This document shows positions 1 through 9,654 of a stretch of DNA of 64,000 nt, piece by piece. Each line of letters begins with the position of its first letter. The first letter of the stretch is position 1. The notes under the pieces are model-generated. The model had not been told where the DNA came from. It searched no databases and worked only from the letters and a program-made list of their open reading frames with translations. Source of the stretch: Phaeosphaeria sp. MPI-PUGE-AT-0046c (lineage: Eukaryota; Ascomycota; Dothideomycetes; Pleosporales; Phaeosphaeriaceae); contig JAGTJN010000002.1 in assembly GCA_020747045.1 (NCBI GenBank), forward strand, positions 1-64,000. Reading direction: 5' to 3'. The position numbers and the translations under genes were made by a program.

Positions 1-147
1 TTCAATGGCAGAAACGTTCTGCTTAAATAGTGCGCCTTGCACGCCTTCGGTAGGGCAGGGGCCCCATTGTATGTTTCCGGGTGTTGGTGCTGCCCCAGCA
101 ATGGAGGAAAGAACAGAAGCAAGCAATGTACGCTTCAAAGCCATCAT
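1..147 (-). CDS. N-terminus of a secreted protein, possibly alpha/beta hydrolase (partial)
   Basis: The reverse strand from the ATG at 147 stays open to the window edge (49 codons). The product begins with two Met and a basic residue, then a hydrophobic stretch ending in Ala-Gly-Ala-Ala, a clear signal peptide of about 20 residues. The mature start contains IQWGPCP. An 'I-x-W-x-x-C' motif right after the signal peptide is common in secreted tripeptidyl-aminopeptidase-like alpha/beta hydrolases, so that family is a plausible but unproven guess. The rest of the gene lies left of the window. A second ATG at 144 would serve equally well. Confidence 0.55.
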   Translation of the reverse strand, partial: MMALKRTLLASVLSSIAGAAPTPGNIQWGPCPTEGVQGALFKQNVSAIE

Positions 148-807
148 TCAGAGTTTGGTGCCCAGTTGATTGTGCAGCAAAGCTAAGGCTCGCTCTTATA
201 CAAATACACGACCCATAGGAATGACGTTGAATAGACCGTGCGACGTTTGCTTGTGGGGCGTTTGTACACTTTAGGGAATAAAGCTACAGTATTCCCTTAG
301 TGGAAGCATTACGCGGTAACCATACGGCGTTCAGCGGCTTGGCCTTCAATAACACTAGATAAAGTAAGGACTATTCGTATACAGACCCCCCGTTCCAAGG
401 TTCTACTCTTGGCAGCACGTTAGCCTGCTGTACTGTTGAGTGGCAGGAATCTTCTTGCTGCCCGATGCGGTCCAGCCGCGAAGGAACATCATTGTAGCGT
501 CCACTAATCCGGCCACTCTGCGCTAATCCTGGCCGTCCCCGATCAAATGCTGGGGAATAGCCTGGGGGCGCAGGGGCGGTTCGGAAGTTCCTGCAGGTGA
601 GCTATGCACGCCAAGAGCATCTTACATGCTAGCGTATATTAACTACTTGTCAAAACTTGGCGATCGCCATTATGTAGAACAACAACTATCTATCTCATCT
701 CTCGAACATTTCTATATATATATTGTCTCCTTTACATGTTCTAATATCGACGAAATTACCGCAATTGACTGATTGGTACGTTTATCACATCAAGCGGCTT
801 CAAGACA
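148..807. other. Intergenic region, divergent promoters
   Basis: This lies between two divergently transcribed genes. I see no coding sequence or RNA gene. A TATA-like alternating run sits at about 713-722, roughly 86 bases before the plus-strand ATG at 808, and could serve the sulfotransferase-like gene. Confidence 0.5.
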
Positions 808-1727
808 ATGGGTGCAGAACCCTCGAAACCTACAGATGACTCCAAGACACTCCGTGTCATCGGCGCAGGATACTCTCGCACAGGCACACTGTCAATGACC
901 CTTGCATTAGAGAAGCTGCTCAATGGTCCCGTAATGCATGGCGGCTCGCAATTCCTGGGACGAGAAGATGGTATGCACCGCATCTGTTCGCACAAACCTC
1001 TATACTGCATGTTTTGCGTAACATACGTCCCTAACTGCACGATGAAAAAAGCTATATCAACTAACTTTCTCCACCTAGCATACGTCAAACTGTGGTTCCA
1101 GATCCTGCGCGCCCGCGCCGACAAGCCACTTCTCTTGAAGCTTTTGAAGAAAGCAACAACAGGCTTCGTCGCCGTCACCGATGCGCCCGCCAACCATTTC
1201 ATCTCGGAACTGCTGGAGCTGTATCCCGATGCCATTGTAGTATCCGTCTCACGCGATCCCACAATGTGGTGGGCATCCTGGTCCACCGTCGTAGCCAAAG
1301 CGACGCCTCCTTGGCTTAAGGTAGTCTGCATGTGTTCATACGAGAATTTACGCGGGGGCTGACTAGAGCGATGCAGTATCTTCTCGCCCCGGTGCCGGGA
1401 AAACGATGGTACCCGTACCTGGTGGAAGAGTTCGGGAAGCAGCAGGAGGAAGTGTTTGGACCCATGGGGCCAGGTAGGATGGAGCAGCATAATGATTATG
1501 TGAGAAGTGTGACGCCGAAGCGGAAGCTGGTCGAGATGGAATTGAAAAATGGTTGGTCCCCACTTTGCAAAGCATTAAACGTCGAGGTGCCAAAGGAAGA
1601 CTTTCCAAGGATGAATGATGCGGATGCTGTGAGAGGCTTAGAAGGGCAGATATTTTGGGAGGCGGCGAAGATTTGGGGGCTGATCATTGCTGGGGTCAGT
1701 GTGTGTGTAATTTTGATTTTTTGGTGA
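808..1727 (+). CDS. Sulfotransferase-like P-loop protein with C-terminal membrane anchor
   Basis: The N-terminus has a PAPS-type phosphate-binding loop, YSRTGTLS (residues 22-29). The body matches the fungal Sulfotransfer_4-type family (D-A-P...HF, LYPDA, SRDP...WW, LLAPVPGKRWYP, HNDYVR). The last ~20 residues form one membrane segment. The first intron is clear: 971-1078, joining GAA-GAT-G to CA-TAC-GTC to give REDAYVKLW as expected for the family. The second junction is a problem. The upstream frame closes at 1362 and the homologous sequence resumes in another frame at about 1368. The obvious donor at 1321 with the acceptor at 1366 gives the wrong frame. A 35-nt intron 1332-1366 restores it (258 aa), but that is unusually short, so a 1-nt frameshift is the alternative. 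The substrate is unknown; members are usually membrane-associated. Confidence 0.7.
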
Positions 1728-2057
1728 TGGACTTGTTTGCGTGTTTGTTATTCTCCGGTGGACCGACAGATCGATCGATGTATAGATATTGCGGCTTCGT
1801 GGAATGAGCCGCGGCGCTGGAAAGCGGGCGAGGACAGAAGTCATAAGAGGCCCTGCTACCACACCGCTTCCGCTCTTATTGACTGCCAGCTTCTTCGGAA
1901 TTACGCCAATACTCGAAATGCACGCATGCTAGCTCTTTCGCGCTTCGTCATTAGTCGCCCCTCGGCCGTCCCACCGATGCATCCACACCGACACGCCCCA
2001 GCCTCCAGCAACGGACAGCCCCCGTAAGGCTTTTTTTAACACTAATTCAGGTAACTT
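1728..2057. other. Intergenic region
   Basis: This lies downstream of the sulfotransferase-like gene. Only short open frames without recognisable content are present. Confidence 0.4.
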
Positions 2058-2655
2058 ATGCCTCTTCCTGCTGCCCCCGTCATTCCCACCGGTCCACCCA
2101 AAGGTAAGCCACCGCCTCTCACCCTTCCTCGCACGGACTATTCATAATGACGTATCCTTTAGCCGAAGCGCTCCATACGGGAGGATTCGCTGCGAATGGC
2201 CAAGGTGCGCAAAGACCTTTGGACGAGTATCTAACCTCAATCGTCACCAGAATTCAGTCCGCTAGCTGAAAGCGCAATTCTGGTGCACGGTTGCCGGCTG
2301 CAGCCGTAGCGAGGCCTTCCTTGGCCATAAGCGTCCATTCCCAAAGAAAAGACAAGCTCAAGTCTCACGTGAAGACGGCCCACAAGGCTATTGGTCCTCC
2401 TACACAGTCTTCAAATCACTTGAACGCCCGAAGCTCTGCAGCTGGCGGACTTAACTGGCTCGACGAGTCCATCATTCAATGATCGCTCATGGCACGATTA
2501 CTTTCCTGGACCGGCCTCCGAGTAGCAATGGCACCTTGGAGGATGTATTGTACCTCGGCGAGATGCTTGGAGAGCAATTCTCCAACATGACCAACGCTGA
2601 CGCGATGAGTTCCGTTGGCGGTCCGTTTTGCTACGCGTATGAATAGGCGTCGGAC
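2058..2655 (+). pseudogene. Broken C2H2 zinc-finger gene
   Basis: An ATG at 2058 starts a short proline-rich exon. Two well-formed introns follow (about 2104-2160 and 2206-2251). The next segment encodes WCTVAGCSRS and then HKRPFP in one frame, and continues as RKDKLKSHVKTAHK in the next frame. Fungal C2H2 fingers of the type C-x4-C...KRPFPRKDKL..H...H are common, so this is one finger split by a single extra A in the run at about 2342-2346. Downstream reading frames are also interrupted. What I infer is a decayed transcription-factor-like gene. A sequencing error in the A-run is the alternative for that one frameshift. Confidence 0.5.
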
Positions 2656-2903
2656 AAGGAAAAGGAACACTACGCGCTACTAGCCAACTCAGGCTTGGCC
2701 TACCCTAATGAACACCAACACTACAACACAATTCATCGCATAACTCACGACCTACAGGTTAGATTATTATAAGACGAGGTGCAATCAAAGTAGTGGATTT
2801 TTTTTGCATCAGACTGCGGAGTTGCATCGAGATTTCAGTAGTGCTCAGACCTTAATCTCATAGGCAGTGTGAGTTCAAGAGATTAACCTCTGCAGCAGGC
2901 CCT

Positions 2904-4815
2904 CTATCTATAGCCGCTCGCTGCTTCCGCCCAGTTATCCATCTTCTGTACAATAAACCCCCGGAACGCAATTGCTGTTAGACAAGCTAGCCACACTACT
3001 CCAAATGCTATGTACGCCGTCGAAAGCCAGTACCGCCCCGCATTGTCGACTGCCTGGGGCGTCTTGCTGTTAAGCTCGATCAGTGTCGAGTCCGACCAAG
3101 TCAGTCGCTCGCACCAGCAGGTCCGGAACACTCCGACTAGATGGAAGAGGGTACCCAGCACTATGACCAACGAGTTGACAAATACTAGGAGCCAGTATAT
3201 GCAGCGCGCAACTAGGAACGGTATGTTACGATTCTTTGGCACATCAGGGGACTGTTGTCGTGCTTTCGAGCGAACCAACAGCCAAGAGCACAGGACATGC
3301 ATGCAGGCTGTGACGAAGGAGAAGACTACATATAGAATAAAGTTGAATGATCTACAACCGAGGCCGACAGTCGGTGTGGTCCAGGCGATGGCGGTAGCAC
3401 AGGCTGACGAAAACGCAATGCAGCAGAAGCCTATGAACTGCCCACCACAGAATCGAAACCAGAAACGCCAGTCGGACTTCAAGCCTTCTATCGCGGACCG
3501 GTGATTCCAGTGGTCGTTAGGCAGCTCCGCCCAAGTCCGCTACATATAGCTGTTAACATATCGGTGTCGCAGAGCGGTGCAGACTGGTGTCTCGCCAAAT
3601 TCGAGTACCTTATCGGATGCTCGCTTGGCGACTTCGGCGTTGAGGGAGCTCGCGTAACAGTTGCCTGCGACGCCTAGGACCAAAATCCACGAGTACCAGA
3701 CGCAGTAGGCAAGGGCAAGCCCTGTGTCCTTGTCACCTCTCTTGCTATAGGCATCGTAAAATGTTGCTGCAGTCACTGCAAGCATCAAGAGTACGGGGAT
3801 GAGGATACCGCCTACGAAGCCCTTGCGCGCAATGATCATAATCTCGATAGCTTTGTTGATATTGTCAACCTCAGTGGAAGCGTCGTTTACAGGAGAAGGT
3901 TGCGGCGCTGGAGATGGCTCTTTATCTTTATTGAGCGTCATGTCAACCGCCTGATGAGTGATTATGCCCATTGTATCTCTTTCTTTGCCAGAGTTCTTGA
4001 ACGAGCAATCTCGAAGGAGTGGTTCTCCTGAAGCATCTAGGGCCGCTGTGACGTTGGGATCCCAGCTTGTCTGTACCGAAAACTGTATGTCACCTGCGAG
4101 CGTCGTTATCCACAAGGCCCTCTGATGCTGCCATGATAGCTTTTCTGGATTTTCTGGCGTAAGTCTCCTCAATGTTCTCGCATCAGACCAGACCTCGTGC
4201 AAAGCGCCAAAGGTAGCGCTGGCAGGATCACCTAGAATACTCATATATCCCTGACGAGGCTTCCTGAGCCCGTTAAGCACGTTGTCAAGGTGCTTCCTCT
4301 TGGTGAATTCATGATCTGAGATATCACCGACCGGACATAGGAGCAGGATACCGATGTATGGCGAGATATACGTCGAGAGAGGTATCAGCCACTGTTTGAG
4401 GGAGCTAAGCTGTGTCCCACTACAATTTATCTTCGCCCAAGCCAAGTTACGCACAATAGAAGGGAAGGTCTCGTTGTTGCCGTAGTCGATTTCAGTGTTG
4501 AAGTTGCAGACCTCCCAAGGGTACAGCTTGTCGATGTAGGTGTGGAACTCTTCCCGGACGGCGAGGGTGCAGCATCTTACAACTGAAAACGTCGAGTTCA
4601 CAGTGGGAAGGAAGCCGGCAATAACGGAGCTTGAAACTAGCCGGGCTAGGAGTACAAGGGAGTTGGGGGAGAATGTTCGTCCAAAAGAACGACGTTTTAT
4701 GTTAGGGTCTGTGGACCAAATTAGCCTACAATAGAACAACCAGAAGTATGATTTGAACCTTACCGTCGACAAGCTCAATGCGGCTATTAGTTCCAGATTT
4801 TGCTTGGTCCGCCAT
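2904..4815 (-). CDS. Multi-pass membrane protein interrupted by one in-frame TAG
   Basis: Transcription runs leftward. Exon 1 is 4764-4815 (MADQAKSGTN...), the intron is 4709-4763 (GTAAGG...CACAG), and exon 2 begins LVDDPNIKRRSFG. The frame is open to a TAG at 3540-3542 (406 aa). The same frame is then open again for another 211 codons to a stop at 2904. The first part has three or four hydrophobic segments. The part after the TAG has four more, so the two together look like one fungal integral-membrane protein of about 617 aa. Explanations are a recent nonsense mutation, a truncated protein, or a 45-nt in-phase intron (3540-3584) that ends exactly at the TAG. I do not recognise the family. 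Its upstream region carries a tandem repeat. Confidence 0.55.
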
Positions 4816-4989
4816 GTTTTCCTCGTTCAATTGGATAGGATAGAATGGGATACAGCTCTTTCGTGACAACAAATTGGAATGGTATATTGAGCCAGTGGAA
4901 AACAAGCAGCTTTAGTAGAAGTCAGTAGCCAGATGTGTGTTGACCCTACAAAGCCTCATGCACATCGAGACGCGAATGCGCTCTCCGAA

Positions 4990-5570
4990 AGTCCCGCCTT
5001 ACAATACGAACTCTGTGAGGTGATGATCGGCATCCGAATTTCAGCTGAGAGCGCAGCTGAGAACCAATATGAACAGGCCCCTCTGCACCAGTAGCTCAGC
5101 CTTGTTGGCCATAGGTCGCCACGGTTTCGTCCGACACCTGTGAACGTTATCGCTGGGCACGCCACGAAATGCGAAGGTCGCCGATTACAACAATCATGCC
5201 ACAAATTCTGCAGTACAACTTCCGGCAGTAATAATCCGCATGAGAGGTTCAGCTGGGTAAGAACATCAACAGACCCCTCTGCACCAGTTGTTCAGCCTTG
5301 TCGGTCATTGGTCGCCACGTTTTCGTCCGACAGTTGTAAATGTTATCGCTGGCACGCCACGGAATACGAAGGTCGCCGATTACAACAATCATGCCACAAA
5401 TTCTGCAGTATAGTCCCAGCAGTAATGATCAGCATCAGAGGTTCAGCTGGGTAAGAACGTTCTACAGGCCTCCTTTGCAAAACGAGCTCATCTTTGTCTT
5501 CTATTGGTCGCCACCATGCAACCCGACAGCTGTCAATGTCGTGCACTAGCGAATGGGACGTGATAACACA
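4990..5570. repeat. Tandem repeat, period 196 bp, about 2.5-3 copies
   Basis: The marker string GGTCGCCAC recurs at 5114, 5310 and 5506, exactly 196 bases apart. The copies at 5114-5309 and 5310-5505 are near-identical over long blocks (CGCCGATTACAACAATCATG appears in both). A third partial copy starts at 5506. A more diverged partial copy precedes 5114, sharing the CCCCTCTGCACCAG block. The array sits between the divergent membrane-protein and CFEM-protein genes, so it may lie in their promoters. It has no convincing coding potential. Confidence 0.85.
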
Positions 5571-5739
5571 ACCAATTTCTCCTCTCGGCTGTGGGTGAGT
5601 CCTGTAAGATTTGGCCCCATTTCTTGCTCTATATGGATTACTATGTGGTTTTTATTAAATGCTTGTTTAAATAAAAGCGAATTGCACTCAAGTTCCCTCG
5701 ATCTGTGCTTTGTACGTAACGTGTAGCCAACCGCACAGA

Positions 5740-6588
5740 ATGCGCTTTCAAGACCATGGCCTGATCACCTCAACGATCGTCGTCGTCATCTTAATTGCGA
5801 AGATACGAGCAGACTGCAGTCTGAACGCAGCCCTGTACACAAGAGAGACGAGTACTCCCGGCTTCGTCGACCCCGTTACCGTGCCAGCGTGTTTTTTCAA
5901 CACTTGCTGGCATTACTCTTCACCTCCTCCTGAAATCTGCCCTCTTGTGAATGGTCCCTGCCTCAACAACAGCGACGCGACAGATAACGGCGGTACGAAG
6001 TGCGGCATGAAGCTGTATACTAGAGATTGCTACTGCAACCTCAAGACGGGACTGCACTGTGCCTGGTCCTGCAGCTGGACATCCTGGTGGGACACAGAGG
6101 ACTGGTATGCCAAACTTTGCCCGCAGTCGCCAGCGCTGAGGCTGGATTTCTCTGGCCTGCCTAAATGCGCCCGTCAATGTCTCGATGACGCCATCTTCGA
6201 GTACGGCTGCCTCACACAGTCCAGCAACTGCTTCTGCGCACGGGGCAATCTTTTCAAATGTCACGAGAACTCCTGCAGTGCCGGAGATTGGAAGAAAATC
6301 GAGGACTGGCTACAATACGCTTGTGACCTTGATGCTACAAAGGCGAAACTGGCTGTGGAGCAAGGGACTTTCACCATCGGCGATGAGACAGGTGCAGGCG
6401 CAGCGACGGCGACGGCAACGAGGGTATCAGGGCCCCCGAGTCGTAAGCCTCAGCAGCCGCCGACGTGGGATGAAATTTTCATCTTTGTGATTCTTGCGCT
6501 GACGATACTTGGGGGCCTGGGTCTTTGGATCTACAGTTGTGCGGCAGGCAGACAACGACACACTTGGCGCACCTCTGCCGAAAGCTAG
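5740..6588 (+). CDS. CFEM-type cysteine-rich membrane-anchored protein
   Basis: This is a 282-aa protein without introns. It has an N-terminal hydrophobic segment (residues 9-24, signal peptide or anchor), a cysteine-rich ectodomain, a Pro/Thr/Ala linker and a C-terminal membrane helix (about 246-267) with a short basic tail. Residues 141-195 carry eight cysteines in CFEM order: PKCARQC, then C157, C164-x-C166, C174, C179 and C195 (PxCAxxC and CxC...C...C-x15-C). The aspartate that usually precedes CxC and ligates haem in haem-binding CFEM proteins is missing here. Residues 51-127 repeat much of the spacing (C97-x-C99-x7-C107-x3-C111-x15-C127) and do have Asp96 before the CxC. CFEM proteins are fungal cell-surface proteins in iron/haem uptake, adhesion or host interaction; the role here is not known. 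Confidence 0.75.
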   Translation: MRFQDHGLITSTIVVVILIAKIRADCSLNAALYTRETSTPGFVDPVTVPACFFNTCWHYSSPPPEICPLVNGPCLNNSDATDNGGTKCGMKLYTRDCYCNLKTGLHCAWSCSWTSWWDTEDWYAKLCPQSPALRLDFSGLPKCARQCLDDAIFEYGCLTQSSNCFCARGNLFKCHENSCSAGDWKKIEDWLQYACDLDATKAKLAVEQGTFTIGDETGAGAATATATRVSGPPSRKPQQPPTWDEIFIFVILALTILGGLGLWIYSCAAGRQRHTWRTSAES

Positions 6589-6938
6589 GATGTTTTACTA
6601 AGTTTGAGGTTGCTGCAGCAATTCAGTAGTGATAGCAGAAACATTGTGCGTACTTGAATGTAACTAAAGGGGCAAGAGCAGCTATTTGAGATGATCAGAG
6701 AATGAAAATTCTACACTAGTGTTGGGTACGAAGGACAGTAGTAGGGGAAGTTCATTTGCATTGAGAGCTCGTTACATACACTTGCTTGTTAGACAATGCA
6801 GGGTTCCAAACCTACAGTATGTTCACGATAGCCCGTTTCTTACACTGTTTGATGACCGTGTCCTGGTCTCTACCTGGTTCGTGGCCCAGTCGCTACATTG
6901 GCTTCGCTGTAAACCTGCAGCAGCTCTTATCCAAATGA
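6589..6938. other. Intergenic region
   Basis: This is an AT-leaning sequence between the CFEM gene and a decayed dehydrogenase gene. I see nothing coding in it. Confidence 0.4.
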
Positions 6939-7891
6939 TCAATACTGTCCCTTCAAAGCGCCAGCTTCACTACCAAAGGTAAAAACAAGGAATACGTACT
7001 CACCTACAGAGGCCAGCATCTGCATAGCATACACATATATCACAGTAATATTGCCTAATGCGACATGGCTGCTAGAAGGAGCGTAGCACATGTGCGCAAT
7101 ATTCAAGGACTCTATTCTACCATCTAGGATGAACAAGGCAACTCTTGTAATGCCAGGGCGAGTTCAGGAACTAAGAGGGCGTGCGCAGCAAGAATATGGG
7201 TTTCAGCGGCCTTGGAAACGTAGACAAATTCAAAGAGCTTTTTGTTCTGGCCAACCTACATCTAGTGCTCCTTCTTGCGCACGCCCGCCCGCAACAAACT
7301 GTAGGATGAAGCCATTGTCTCTCTAGCTGTGAATGCCAGGTATGCATGTCACAGTAGTGTTGAGGTCGTTGCAATTTACTGCCTGGACTGCAGCATCAGC
7401 TAAAGCCTTAGACACGCTGTAAGAATTAGGTTAGTAGTGCTCATTATACAGCTTAGTTCAGTCCTCTATTAGCAGCTCTTCGCTGGGCTACATAGCGGAA
7501 TTAGATGAGGTGTATGTGAATATGTGCAGTAAGACTTTAGTACCTTCGATATTTGTATGCACGAAGCCGGCGGCTGTATCTGTGTACTGTGGAGAGACCG
7601 CGTAGACTATGACCTAGAGTTTAAACGTATCGAAGGTGGTCTGGGCCTTCTCTTCTGATGCGATGTCCACAGGAAGCGATCACGGCCATTCATTGGCAAC
7701 GTCGACAAGGGCACGTGGATTGCGGCTGATAAAGGGGACTCACGTGGCAGAGTCTGCTAACTCAGGAACTGCCCAACGATGTGCGCGCCTAGGAAGCCAC
7801 TCCCACCCGTCACTAGAACTCGCTCAACGTGTTGTGATGGTGTGTTAGCTATATTGCGATGTTTTGCGACTTGAGAGTGAGATTGAGACAT
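6939..7891 (-). pseudogene. Decayed sterol dehydrogenase (3-beta-HSD/ERG26-like)
   Basis: Leftward from an ATG at 7891, the first 44 codons are intact and contain the NAD-binding motif VTGGSGFLGAHIV. A frameshift and several stops follow, but the family is easy to follow across them: SRNPRALVDVANEW, PVDIASEEKAQTTFDTFK, VSPQYTDTAAGFVHTNIEGT, then the catalytic YSVSK motif, GGRAQEGALDVG, and the C-terminal VGEYVFLVFTFG (VFWVFTLG-like in sterol-4-alpha-carboxylate 3-dehydrogenases). Several stops stand where Gln (CAG/CAA) or Arg (CGA) is expected, that is C-to-T changes. The gene is clearly dead. RIP is the likely cause, which would imply that a second copy once existed. Confidence 0.8.
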
Positions 7892-8291
7892 GCTGATGGA
7901 CTCCTCTTATATGCTTGGGTTTTACTGTTGCGCTCTGTACATGAGGGGATGGCACCACACTAGAGTACAAAAGGAGAGAATTAGCACCTGGTTCGTGTTG
8001 CATGCACGCGTCTTTATGGCAGGGTCCACGATTACCGAACTGGGAAGAATTAGGGGTCGATACTACAGTGCATCATCATATACTAGGCATGGGAGGCTCA
8101 GCAATCAGTACGCCACAGGGAGTTGGCGACGCGACTCAATTGTTGAATCCGATAATGGAACATTATGCTTCAGTCACATAAGCAACAATAGCAGATTATC
8201 AACAGCAAGACTAAATCTAAAACGCGAGACTGAGCTATCTCTAGAGGAGACTACATTGCGCGAACTAACGTTTTCATAAGCCTATCGCCGG
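7892..8291. other. Intergenic region between two pseudogenes
   Basis: This is the shared upstream region of the divergent dehydrogenase and Ras relics. One open frame (7890-8279) has no recognisable content. Confidence 0.4.
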
Positions 8292-9150
8292 ATGTATCGG
8301 CAACACGTTTCATTGACGTCGATGGCCTCAGCTGTCCCAGTTGTAATCGTTCAGGAAAACGCGGATAGTTCATCTCAGGACCTTCGTGGTGGAAACAACC
8401 ACCGGGTACAGAATCAGGTGCACGAAGAAAATGATACTTTGAATCAGAAGCTTTTGTCATCATTGAAAAGCGAATCTGAAGGTTGTGTCGCCGGACCACA
8501 GATTGAAGTCTCTTCAGAGGGTCCCATCAAAGACCAAAACTCGGTTGTGAAAAGCATTAGCTCGCTGAGAAGGGCGGGTCTTCCAAGGATTACGAATCAT
8601 TATACCAGAGCAATGAAAAGTTTACATCATACCGACAGAGCAACATTATCTCCATCCTCAAAGGGTGCAGTCAAAAGATTTCTTCGGGAATACAGATTGG
8701 TCATATGTGGAGGTGGTGTTGGCGCTGAGGAGAGTTATTCGACCATTCAGGTATGCACTGGCCAGTTTCTACTTGATCACCGAGTTGCCATGGTATATCA
8801 ACTGATCAAATGTACAGCTTATCCAACTTCATTGTATGGATGAGGTCGACCCAGCTATCGAGGACTCTTATTGCAAACATTGCGTTAAAGATGGCGAAGT
8901 AGCCTTTTTAATGTTATGGATACTGCTGGACGGAAGGAATACGTAGCAATGAGGAAGCACTACATGGGTACAGGGGATGGCTTCATGCTAGTGTACAACA
9001 TGGCGAGTCGGCAATTTTTTGAGGAGATCCTGAATTTGTAACAGCGAATCCTGCGGGTGAAAGCTAAAGACCATTTCCTTATCATCATAGTTGATCACCA
9101 CTACGTGGTCTACGACGATGATGAAGCCAAAACACCCTTGTAATGTTTTG
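8292..9150 (+). pseudogene. Decayed Ras-family small GTPase
   Basis: A 183-codon open frame from 8292 has a long unfamiliar N-terminal extension. It then enters the Ras fold at LREYRLVICGGGVG, where the expected G1 lysine-serine (GKS) is replaced by AEES. After STIQ comes a preserved intron (about 8751-8818, GTATGC...ACAG). The spliced reading then gives VDPAIEDSY and KDGEVAFL, a one-base frameshift, the switch-II region DTAGRKEYVAMRKHYMGTG, FMLVYNMASRQFFEEILNL, a TAA where Gln is expected, and QRILRVKAKDHFLIIIV. Retention of the intron argues against a retrocopy. With the nucleotide-binding lysine lost, a frameshift and a nonsense codon, it cannot be a working Ras. Confidence 0.8.
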
Positions 9151-9469
9151 TGACTAGCGCGACTCGTGGGGTGACTCACCCTCCGAGTCGTGAACTATCC
9201 CTAATCAGGGACACGGACGCATTCGTCGTGATAGTCGCGTGGAGGGTCGCGTGGAGGTAGGACGTAGAATAAAGATACATATTATGCCAAGGGAAATATA
9301 TTACCTCGGATAGCTGCACGTAAACGGCACAGCTATCATAGTAGGCCTGTGCCCTATCAAGATGCTTGTCACACTTGCAATGCATGGAGTCAGCACGTTT
9401 TAGCTCGAAGGATGTCTTCCAATGCAACCTAGTCAGCGGGATACTGCAACGCGGCGCGGTCGCCTCCAC
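9151..9469. other. Intergenic region with a 12-bp tandem duplication
   Basis: No gene is seen. GTCGCGTGGAGG occurs twice in a row at about 9234-9257. Confidence 0.4.
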
Positions 9470-9534
9470 AATGGCGCATGGGGCGCACAGACTGGAAATC
9501 TGTCGTTCTCGGGTATGCACCCGAGGACGCTGTC
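9470..9534 (+). tRNA. tRNA-Ser(GGA)-like fragment, incomplete
   Basis: ACAGACTGGAAATCTGT forms an anticodon stem-loop with loop CTGGAAA (anticodon GGA, serine). It is followed by a long variable-arm hairpin (CTCGGGT-ATGC-ACCCGAG, seven perfect pairs) as in class II tRNAs, then ACGCTGTC, which resembles the 3' acceptor strand of fungal tRNA-Ser. The D-arm is shortened, the T-arm (B box) is absent and no good 5' acceptor strand is visible. I read this as a tRNA pseudogene or fragment rather than a working tRNA. Confidence 0.4.
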
Positions 9535-9654
9535 TGAGCTCGGGACAGGGCACTTTAAAGCTGGCCATGCCACTGGAGAGGATCTTTGTGATCCAGAGCT
9601 CTTCTTCTACATTCAAATCCATTTTATCTCCTCTTCACATAGCCCTACAACGCT

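Noticed and set aside
756..1490. 244-codon reverse-strand open frame
   Set aside because: It lies antisense over the sulfotransferase-like gene, whose plus-strand translation matches a known family; the reverse frame has no recognisable content.
5140..5550. Small proteins encoded in the tandem repeat
   Set aside because: The similar frames on both strands simply reflect the repeated DNA; there is no coding signature.
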